From the NCBI GenBank assembly GCA_003170275.1, contig PNAM01000053.1, positions 51,732 through 115,731 of the forward strand: 64,000 bases of DNA, given 5' to 3'. This document shows positions 18,228-28,500 of this stretch, piece after piece. The stretch comes from Myxococcales bacterium (GTDB lineage: Bacteria > Myxococcota_A > Polyangia > Palsa-1104). A program made the translations under genes and the position numbers. Under the pieces are notes generated by a model, which saw only the letters and a program-made list of their open reading frames with translations, searched no databases and was not told where the DNA came from. Every line of letters starts with the position of its first letter. The stretch's first letter is position 1.

Positions 18228-18952
18228 GGCTGGTGTGGCTCTGCGTGGTGTTGTGCGGCGGCTGCCTCGATTTCGACGGGCTGCCGGGGCTCTACCAGCC
18301 GGCAGCCGACGGCGGGCTGTGCCCTGCCGGCGCCGGCGGAATCACCAGGCAGGGCGCGACCAGCACGCCGACGATGGGCTCGCTCACCTCGCTCACGCTC
18401 GACGAGCCGAGCGGCCTTCAGCCCTGCGACCTGCTGGTGATGGTGGTGTACCTCGATCAAACCACGAGCGTGACCGATCCGAGCGGTTGGACGCGCATCG
18501 ATCGGCAGATGGACGTGCCCAACAGCTGGGAGGCGCGTTTCTACTATCACGTGGTCGTCGATCCGCTCGCGGAGCCGACGATCGCCACGATCACGTACTC
18601 ACAGGCCAACCTTGCGTCGGGCGTGATGGCGGCGTACCGCGGCGCCAACGTTCAGCACGTGCTCGACGGCATGGCCGGCGGGTGCAACGACCCCGGGCCG
18701 TACGCGCTCCCGGCGATCACCACCACGATCGCCAACGATCGGGTGCTGGTGATGTGCGCCTCCGATGACGCGACCGGCGTGTCGGTGACCTGGACCGCGC
18801 CGGCCGGCATGAGCGAGCCGTCCGGCTCCGCACGCGTCGCGCTCTTCGAGGCGACGCAGGCATCCTCCGGCGTCACCCCCGCGCGCAGCGTCGACAACAC
18901 CGATTCGGGCCACGGGATCTGCTGCGAGCAGCTCGCGCTCAGCCCGCGCTGA
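18224..18952 (+). CDS. Lipoprotein with beta-sandwich-like domain
   Basis: This protein of ~242 residues starts at a TTG that overlaps the previous stop (TTGA). A signal peptide with lipobox VLCGGC (Cys14) follows. The mature part reads as a beta-rich domain with DPSGWTRIDRQ and a later VMAAYRGANV, a pattern seen in many extracellular repeat proteins of unknown function. Four C-terminal Cys are probably oxidised. GTG codons downstream are alternative starts but would shorten the signal peptide. It converges with the DUF4215 lipoprotein gene, 6 bp away. Confidence 0.65.
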   Translation: MRLVWLCVVLCGGCLDFDGLPGLYQPAADGGLCPAGAGGITRQGATSTPTMGSLTSLTLDEPSGLQPCDLLVMVVYLDQTTSVTDPSGWTRIDRQMDVPNSWEARFYYHVVVDPLAEPTIATITYSQANLASGVMAAYRGANVQHVLDGMAGGCNDPGPYALPAITTTIANDRVLVMCASDDATGVSVTWTAPAGMSEPSGSARVALFEATQASSGVTPARSVDNTDSGHGICCEQLALSPR

Positions 18953-18958
18953 GGTGCG

Positions 18959-19519
18959 CTACTCGCGCTTGCAGGTCGGGCTGCAGCCGTCGCCGGCGAC
19001 GTTGTTGCCGTCGTCGCACTCTTCCAGATCCGCCGCCGGGCAGCTCCCGCTCGGCATCCCAGAGGTGAACAAGTGCACCACGCCGTCGCCGCAGCGGGCG
19101 CAGGTGCAGGCGGCCGTGCAGTCGTCGCGTTCCTCGCGGTTGCCGTCGTCGCACTCTTCGCCGTTGTCGAGCTTGCCGTCGCCGCACACCGCCATCGGGA
19201 TCGGCTCGAGCTGCAGGGCCACCTTCAGGATCTGCCCCGCCGCCGGAGTAAGGCCCAGCTCGCCGTCGGCCACGTCGCGCATCGGATCGCGCGCCACCAC
19301 GTGCACCACCAGCGGCAGATCGGACGGCGACTTGATCAGCAGCCGGTACGGGCTCTCCATCGGCCCGGGCAGCACCTGCGCCGTGGGCGCGCCGCCGTTG
19401 ACGATGGTCTCGACCATCAGCGACGCGACCGGACCCACGCCCCACGACGACACCACCAGCACGCCCGACGGCCCGCCGCACGACGCGGCGAAGAGGCCGG
19501 CCAGCGCGAGAGCGCGCAT
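18959..19519 (-). CDS. Lipoprotein with two DUF4215-type Cys-rich repeats
   Basis: This 186-residue protein has the lipobox LFAASC (Cys15), a beta-rich domain at ~20-115 and two Cys-rich repeats of the form CGDG ... EECDDGN ... C at the C-terminus (CGDGKLDNGEECDDGN and CGDGVVHL ... LEECDDGNN). These DUF4215 repeats are typical of myxobacterial surface proteins and are Asp-rich enough to bind calcium. The ATG lies 2 bp after the stop of the giant Ig-repeat gene, so it is likely the second gene of that operon and may be a surface partner of it. Confidence 0.8.
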   Translation of the reverse strand: MRALALAGLFAASCGGPSGVLVVSSWGVGPVASLMVETIVNGGAPTAQVLPGPMESPYRLLIKSPSDLPLVVHVVARDPMRDVADGELGLTPAAGQILKVALQLEPIPMAVCGDGKLDNGEECDDGNREERDDCTAACTCARCGDGVVHLFTSGMPSGSCPAADLEECDDGNNVAGDGCSPTCKRE

Positions 19520-19521
19520 GA

Positions 19522-22500
19522 CTAGAGCCCCCCGGTGGTGGTGGTGTACACGCCGCCGCCCAGCGTGCCGAGCACGACGTTGCCCGACGTGACCGGGTCG
19601 AGGCCGAGACCGCCGACGAACAGGTTGATGATGCCCGAGCCGACGTAGCCCCAGGTGCCGCCGCTGTTGCTCGAGCGCCACAACCCCATCGGGTTGTTGC
19701 CGCTCGAGTCGCCGATCCATCCGTCGTAGACGATGGTGGTGTTCACCGGATCGACCTGGATGATGTTGTGCTGCGGGCTGGTGTTGAAGGGCCCGTTCGA
19801 GACCGCCCAGGTAACGGCGAGGTCGCTCGCCTTGTAGGTGTTGGACAGGCCGCCTGCGTAGAGGATGTTGTTGCTCCCCGCGGCCGGCGTGACGGCGATG
19901 GTCTGCATCTGATTGTTGGTGAGGCCGACCGACTGCGCCTGGAACGTGCCGGTGGCGCCGCCGCCGGTCGACTTGAAGATGCCGTTGAACTGCGTCGCCA
20001 TGTAGACATTCATCGGATTGATGACGTCGTAGACGATCTGCATCGGCGTCCCGCTGTTGAAGCCGGTGATCTGGGTCCACGCGTCGCCGCCGTTGGTCGA
20101 GGTCCAGGTCTTGCCGTTGGTGTCGCCGACGAGCAACGTCGTCGACGTGGTCGGGTGCACCGCCATCGTGCTGATCGCCGAGCAGCATGCGCTGGGCACG
20201 GTCAGCCACTTGGTCCAGGTCGTTCCGCCGTCGGTGGTGCGGAATCCGTTGGGCGGGTTTGTGCCGTTGTCGACGATGTACAGCGTGTTGGGCGCCGACT
20301 TCGCCGCCGCCAGATCGTTCATGTAGAGCACCGGCGACACAGTCGGCGTGGCGGTCCAGCTGGTGCCGCCGTTGGTGGTCTTGAAGACACCGCCGCCGGT
20401 GGCCGCCAGCCAGTAGCTGGTCGGATTCGCCACGTCCTGCATCGAGAGCACGCGCTTGACCACCGCGGCGCCGATGCCGGCCGTCGACGGTGCAAACGTC
20501 AACGCCTTGTCGATCGACTTGAAGACACCGCCGCCCTGCGTGCCGGCGTACACGGTCGCCACCGCGCCCGGGTCGAACGCGAACGAGCGCACCGCCCGAT
20601 TCGTGAGCGGGAACGGCGCGAAGGCCCACACGACCGTGCCGTCGGCGATCGAGCCCCCGACCCCGCTCGGTCCGCCCGAGGCGGCCGAGGTCCCGGCGGT
20701 CGTGCAGGTGTAGAGGTTGACGCCGTTCACCACGCGCGCGCCGATCGCGTAGGGCGTCGACGCGGTCCACGCCGGGCCGGTCTTGAACCAGGTCGTGCCG
20801 TCGGTGGTTTGGAAGACGCCGTTCTGGGTCGGCGTGAAGTTTGCGGTCTGGAGCGCGATCAGGTTGGTGGTCGCGCTCGGCGCCATCGCCAGGCCGCTGC
20901 ACGCGTTGTTGAAGTTCGCGACCTGGGCCCACGCGCCGGCGCCGTTGGTGCTCTTGAACATGCCGCTCGAGCTGCACGCGTACAGGTTGAGCACGTTGTT
21001 GGGATCGATCAGGAACGTATTCGCCGTGCCGAAGTAGCCGCTCGATGCGCTGACGAACGACGTGCCGCCGTTGAGCGACTTCTGGATGCCGCCGCCGGCG
21101 TAGTAGACCATCTTGCCGGTGACGTCCGTCGGATCAGCGGCGACCGCGGCGGCGCTGCTCGTCGAGCAGCACGGATACGCGGTCCAGGTCGTGCCGCTGT
21201 CGGTCGAGACCGCGCCCTGATCGTTGCTGGACGCGACGTAGATGGTGGTCGGCAACATCGCCGGGATGGAGAACTGGGTGGCGTTGTAACCGACCTTGCC
21301 GCAGCAGCCGAACGGGATGTTCATGTTGGTCCAGGTCGTCCCGCCGTCGGTCGACTTGAACCCGCCACCGGTCGTCCCGGCGTAGACGATCGACGGATTG
21401 GTCGGGTGCACCGCGATGGTGTTGATGAAGGGAGTGAACAGCTTCGCGTTCTTCGCGGTCCAGGTCGCCCCGCTGTCGATCGACTTGTAGACGCCGCCGC
21501 CGTTGGTCGCCGCGTAGAGGGTGCTGGCGGAGCTGGGCGCGACCGCGACCGTGAGGACGTCGCCGAGGTCGAGGCCGCTGTTGGCCGCGCTCCAGGCCGA
21601 AGCCGCGACGTTGAACGCCGTCGATGTGACCGGCGCGAACCCGCCGAAGCTGGGCGTCGCGGTGAGCGTGAAGGCCATGCCGGCGGTGTCGATGGTGAGG
21701 TTGGCGAATTGGGTCGCGCCGCTGTTGGCAGCCTGCGTGGTGGTGCCGAGCAGCGAGGCGCCGCTGGCGCCTGCGTTGAGGGTCATGACCAGGTTCCCGC
21801 AGCAGGTGCTGGTCGCGTTGCCGAACTGATCCACGCTGCTCACCGTCACTACGGGCGCGAACGCGCCGAGCAACTTGGTGTTGGTCGGCTGCTGCGTGAA
21901 CACGAACTTGGTCGCGTTCGAGCCGACGACGTTGAAGGGAGTGGTCGTCACGCTGGGCAAGCCCATCGACGACACGGTGAGCGTGTAGCCGTTGCCGATC
22001 TTGGTGATGTCGATGCCGGGGGCTTGCCCGCAGCACAGCCAGCTCGCCGTCGACGGACTCGCGCCGGTGAGCGTGATCGACGTCGTGCCGAGCAGCGTGG
22101 CCGCGCCCGGGTTCGTCCCGATGGCGATCGTGACCGGGTTGGCCGGCGGCGTCGTCACCGGGTTGTTGCTCGCGTCCTCGACGACGGCGGTCACCTGGAG
22201 GTTCTGGCCGGCGGTGACGCTGCAGCCGTTGCAGGTGGGCTGGCCGGTGATCACGATCTGCGTCGCGGGGCCCGAGGTGATCGTGAAGGCGGCGCTCTGG
22301 TTGCCGAAGCCGAACGTCGCGCCGCGCGGTGAGAGTATCTTGCTGCCGGTTCCGTTGACGCCGTTGATGCTCAGGTCGTTGAAGGTCGCCACGCCCATCA
22401 CCGTCGGTTGCGACAGCGTGCCGTTGAACGTCCCCTGGCTTTGCAGTGTGAGCGTGATGGTGTCGCTGGCGCTGGTGACGACGTTCCCCACGTTGTCGGT

Positions 22501-25500
22501 GACCGCGACCGTGACCGCCGGCGTGATGGTGGCGCCGAACGCGGTGTTGGTCGGCTGTTGGACGAACGTGACCCGGTTCGGCGGGCCGGCGTTGACGGTG
22601 AACGAGTTGCTGACGACTTGCGTCATGCCTGGCGCCGTCGCGGTCATCGTGAACGTGCCGGTCTTGGAAGGCGGATTCATGGAGAACGGACTGCAGTTCA
22701 GGTTGTTCGTGAAGATGGTGCAACTCGAGGCCGGGATGTTGCTGGCCGCGGCCGGCGTGACCGTGATCACGAGGTTCAAGCCGGTGGTGTTGAACGCGAC
22801 GTTGCCGTTCATGTCCATGAGACCGACGACGGGCGAAGGGTTGAAGGAGTTGCCGGCCGTGACCGGGGTCTGCGGCTGCGTCGCGAAGAACAGCGCCACC
22901 GGCGGCCCGGCGTTGACCGTGAAGTTGTTGCTGGTCGCCGGGGTCAGCACGCCTGAGGTCGCGACGAGTGTATAGGCCGGGAAGTTGTTGAACGACTTGT
23001 CGAGCTTCAGATCGTTGAAGGTGGCGGTTCCACCCATGGCGGCCTGGGTCAGCGTGCCCGAGAGCGTGGCGCCGGTGGGGTTGTTGCCGAGCGCGACGGT
23101 GATCAGGTCCATTCCGTTGACGATCACGTTGTTGAACTGATCGGTGAGCAACACCGATGGAGCGGGCATGATGATCGTGTTGACCTGCGCGTTGTTCGGC
23201 TGGCTCAGGAACAGCAGCTTGCTCTTCGGCCCGGGCACGATGTTGAAGCCCTGACTGACGGCGACGTTGATGCCGCTCGCGGAGGCCGCCAGCGAAAAGC
23301 CGCTGGCCGCGGTGTGGATCTGGAACGTGAAGTTGGCGATGCCGTTCACCGCGTTGATCGTGACGCTGTTGGTGTTGAAACCCATGAAGTTGATCTGCGC
23401 GAAGCCGATCGGGTTGGTGAACAGCGAGAAGGTTACCGCCGCGCTCGACATGTTGAGCAGGTTGCCCGCCGAGTCCTGCACCTGCACCGCGACCATGATG
23501 TTCGAGGTCGCGCCCGAGTCGACCGGCTGGGTGGTGAACACCAGCTTGTTGCCCATGCCGCCGCCGCCGCCCGAGCCGATGTTGAAGCCGTTCGAGGTAG
23601 CCTTGGCGAGCGGCCCGTCGGTGGCGTCGAGCGTGTAGCCGGTGCCGGCCGCGCTCACCGTGATGTTGTTGAAGGTGGCGACGCCCATCGACGCCGCCTG
23701 CGCTACCGTGCCGCCCAGCGTCGCGCCGCCCGGATTGGCGTTGAACGCGAGCGTGATCATGCTCGAGTTGCCGGTGAGGATGTTGCCCGCCACGTCCTCG
23801 ACGGCGACCGAGATCGCCGGGCTCAGCACGGCGCCCACGCCGGCTTGGCTCGGCTGCTGCAAGTAGACCAGCTTGTTGGCCGCGCCGGCGTTCACGTCGA
23901 ACGACGCGGAGATGGCAACCTGCAGACCCGGCGAGGTGGCGTTGAGGAAGTAGCCGGTGCCCGACTTGGCGACCGAGATCGTGAAGGTGGCGACGCCGTT
24001 CACCGCGGTCGCGGTGGTGGTGCCCGAAAGCGGCGCGCCGCCGCCGGCCGCATTCGCGATGCTCACGATGTTGGTCGCGCTGTTGACCAGCGTGCCGCTC
24101 GAGTCCTGCACCTGCACGGTGACCGTCATGTTCGTTCCGGCGGTGCCGCTGACCGGTTGCATCGCGAACGCGAGCTTCGACGCCGAGCCGGCCATCGCGG
24201 TGGTGGTGATGGTGAAGTTGCCCGAGGTGGCGGGCGTGAGCACCGGGCCGATCGTGCTCGCGGTGAGCGTATAGGTGCCCGCCTTGTCGACGGTCAGGTT
24301 GTTGAAGGTGGCGAGGCCGTTGACCGCCGCTTGCGAAGTCGTGCCGCCCAGCGTCGCGCCGGTGGGGTTGGAGCCGAAGGCCATCGTCACGGTGTTGGTC
24401 GCGCCGGGGATGGTGTTGCCGCCCGCGTCCTGGATGGCGACCGTGATCGGCGGCGCGATCGCAGAGGCCATCGCGGCGTTCGAAGGCTGCTGCGCGAACG
24501 CGAGCTTCGCGGCCGCGCCGAGCGTGATGTCGAACGCGGAGCTGATGCCGACCGACAGGCCGGTGGCGGTCGCCGACAGCGAGTAGCCGGTGCCGATCTT
24601 GTCGACCGATAGGCTGAAGCTGGCCACGCCGTTGACCGCCGCCACCGTGCGCGTGCCCGAGAGCGCGCCGCTCGATGGGTTGGTGAAGATGCCGATGGTG
24701 ATCGCGTTGGTCGCGCTCGAGACCACGTTGCCGCTTCCGTCCTGCACCTGCACGGTCATGGCGATGTTCGCGCCCGCCGCGCTGGTCACCGGTTGGGTGC
24801 TGAACACCAGGCGCGAGGCCGAGCCGGTCGCGCCGCCGCCGACGGGGAACGTCGAGCTGGTGTAGGTGGTTGCGCCGGTCGGAGGGCTGGTGGCGATCAG
24901 CGTGTAGGTGCCGACCAGGTTCACGTTGAGGTTGTTGAAGGTCGCGATGCCGCTCGCGGCCGGCTGCGCCAGCGTGCCCGTGAGCGTGGCGCCGGTGACG
25001 TTGTTGCCGAGCGCGACGGTGATGTTCCCGGCCTGTGCGGTGAGCACGTTGCCCGAGGAGTCCTCGAACGCGACGGTGACCGCCGGCGCGAGGTTTGCGC
25101 CCGGCGCGACCGCGGTGGGGCCCTGGATGAACGCGAGCTTGTTCAGTGAGCCGACGTTGATGTCGAACGCTGCGCTCACGCCGGGCGTAAGGCCACTGGT
25201 GGTGGCGACCATCGAGTAGCCGCTCGCCGCGCGGTCGACCGACAGGCTGAAGTTGGCCACACCGTTGACGGCAGTGACGGTCTTCGTTCCCGAGAGCGTG
25301 CCGCCGCCCGGGTTGGTGAACAAGGAGACGGTGATCGAGTTGGTGGCGCTCGAGACCAGCGCGTTGTTGTTGTCGAGCACCTGCACCGCGACCGCTATAG
25401 CCGCGCCCGCCGTCGAGCTCGCCGGCTGCGTCGAGAACGACAGCTTGGTGCCCGGGCCTGCCATGACCACGCCGCCGATGACGAAGCTCGAGCTGGTGGC

Positions 25501-28500
25501 GGGCGTGAGCATCGCCACCGGCGGCGCGCTCGCGGAGAAGGTGTAGGTGCCGTTGAGGTTGAGGCTGAGGTTGTTGAAGGTGGCGATGCCGCTCGACGCT
25601 GCGACGGTGGCGGTGCCCGACAGCACGCCCGGGCCCGAGGCCACCGCGATGGTGATCATGGTGCTGGCGCCGGTGATGCGGTTTCCCGACGCGTCGCGGA
25701 TCTCCACGGTGATCGGCGGCGCGATGCTGGCGCCGGCGTTCGCGTTCGACGGCTGGGTGGTGAACGCGAGCAGCGACGGCGCGCCCGCGGCGATGTCGAA
25801 CGCGGCGGAGGCGGCGACGGCGAGGCCGGTGGCGGTCGCGCTCAGCGAATAGCCCGTGCCCACGCGATTGACCGACACGCTGAAGGTGGCGATGCCGTTC
25901 ACCGCGTTGACCGAGGTGGTGCCGCCGAGCGTGGCGCCGGTCGGGTTGGTGAACAGCGAGAGCGCGATCGGGTTCGCGGCGCTGGTGACCACGTTGCCCG
26001 CGTTGTCCTGCACCTGGACGGTGACCGGGATCGACGCGCCGGCGGTGGTCGACACCGGCTGGGTCGAGACCACCAGCTTGGTCGCTGCGCCGACCGCGCC
26101 GCCGCCGACGGCGAAGAACTGGCTCACCGGGCTCGCGCCGCCGACGCCGCTCGCGGTCAGCGTGTAGCTGCCTGCGCGATCGACCGACAGGTTGGCGAAA
26201 GTGGCGATGCCGTTGACTGCGGCGACGGTGGTGGTGCCCGACAGGACGGCGCCGGTGGTGTTGTTGGAGAGCACCAGCGCGACCATGTTGGTGGCGGTGT
26301 TGTTGAGCACGCCCGAGCTGTCGAGCACGCCGACTGCGACCGCGGGCGTGATCGTGCCGCCGGCATTGATCGCCGACGGCTGCGTGGTGAAGGCGAGCTG
26401 GCTCGCCGACCCGACGGTCACGTTGAAGCTCGACGAGAGCGCGTTGGTGACGCCCGGGTAGCGCGCGACGAAGGCGTAGCCGTTGCCGGGGCGGTTGAGC
26501 GAGACGGTGAAGGTGGCGACGCCGTTCGAGCCTGGCACCACGCTGGTGCCGGTGGAGCTCGAAAGCGTGGCGCCGCCGACGTTGGGCGCGAGCTGGATGC
26601 TCACCGCCTGCGAGCCGGCGCTGACCGGATCGCCGGCCGCGTCGACGACGGTCACCGCGACGGAGAAGAACGTGCCGTCGGTGGTGCTGGCCGGCGGCTG
26701 CGTGGTGAACGACATGCTCGAGGGCGCGCCGGCGGTGATGGCGAACGCCTGCGAGAGGAAATCGACCGCGCCGAGCGCCGCCGAGCGCGCGCGCAGCTGG
26801 TAGCCCGAGCCCGCCTTGTCGACGCTCAGGTTGGAGAAGGTGACCGCGCCGCTCATGGTGATGCCGCTGGTGGTGCCGGCGAGCGCGGCGGTGCCGGCGT
26901 TGACGAGCGCGAGCGTGATGGTGTCGCCCATGCCGGTGGTCGGGTTGCCGAGCGCGTCCTCGGCCTGCACGGTGATCGACGGCAGTAGCGCGTTCGATGC
27001 GGTGCTGGTGGGCTGGGTGACGAACGCCAGCTTGGCGGTCGCGCCGGGCACGATGTTGAACGAGCCGGAGATCGCGGGCCCGAGGCCGGACGCGCTGGCC
27101 ACCAGCGAGTAGCCGGCCGCGGCGCGATCGATCGACACGTTGAAGCCGGCGGTGCCGTTGACCGCGGCCGTCGCTGCGCCGCCGGACAGCGTGCCGCCGC
27201 CCGGGTTGGTGAACAGCGACACGGTGATCGAATCGGTAGCGCCGGGGACGACGTTGTTGTTGACGTCGAGCACCTGCACCGCGACCGCTACAGCCGAGCC
27301 GGCGCCGCTGGTCACCGGCTGCGTCGAGAACGAAAGCCGCGTGCCCGGACCGGCCATGATCGCGCCGCCGATGGTGAACGGCGTCGAAGTGGTGGCGGTG
27401 AGCGCGGGCGCCGACGAGACCGCGAGCGTGTAGGTGCCGGCCTTGTTGAGCGTCAGATCGTTGAAGGTGGCGATGCCGCCCGAGGCCGGCTGGCTGAGCG
27501 TGCCGCCGAGCGTGCCGCCGGTGGTGTTCATGCCGAGCGCGACCGTGACCATGCGCGTGTCGCCGGCGATCAGGTTGCCCGAGGAGTCCTGGATCTGAAC
27601 GGTGACCGGCGGGTTGATCGGGACGCCGACGCCCACGTTGGTCGGCTGCGTCGAGACCACCAGCTTGGCCGCGCTGCCGGCGGCGATGTCGAAGGACGCG
27701 CTCACGCCGGGCTGCAGGCTCGAGGTGGTCGCCACCAGCGAGTAGCCCGCCGCGACCTTGTCCACCGACAGGCTGAAGGTGGCGATGCCGCCCACCGCGC
27801 TCACCGGGTTCACGCCGGTGAGCTTGCCGCCGCCGGGGTTGGTGAACAGCGCGATGCCGATGGTGTTGGTCGCGCTCGTGACCAGGTTGCCGCTGGAGTC
27901 CTGCACCTGGACGGTGATGCCTAGAGCGGTGCCGGCGGTGGTGGAGACCGGCTGGGTGCCGAACACCAGCTGGGTCGCGGCGCCAGTGCTCGAGGTGGGG
28001 CCGATGGTGAACGAAGCGCTGTTGGTCGGTCCGAGCGCGCCGGCGGTCGCGATGAGGATGTAGGTGCCGTTCTTGTTCACCTGAAGATCGTTGAAGGTCG
28101 CGACGCCGTTGACCGCGTTCTGCGTGGTGGTGCCGGTCATTCCCGCACCGGTGGCGTTGTTGCCGAGCGCGACGGTGACCGGCGTGCTCGCGCCCTGGAC
28201 GGTGTTGCCGCCGGCGTCGCGCAGCTCGACCACCACCGGCGGCGCCAGCGGATTGTTGGCGGCCGCGCCCGGCGGCTGGCCGACGAACACCAGCTGGGTC
28301 GCGGGGCCCTGCAGGATGTCGAAGGCCGTCGACAGGCCGGGGGTTATGCCGGTGGTGGTGGCGACGAACGAGTAGCCCGAGCCCACCTTGTCGACGGAGA
28401 CCGTAAAGTCCGCCGCGCCGCCCACCGCGTTGACGGTGCGCGTGCCGCTGATCGTCCCGCCCGACGGGTTGGTGAACAACGAGAGCGTGATCGCGTTGGT

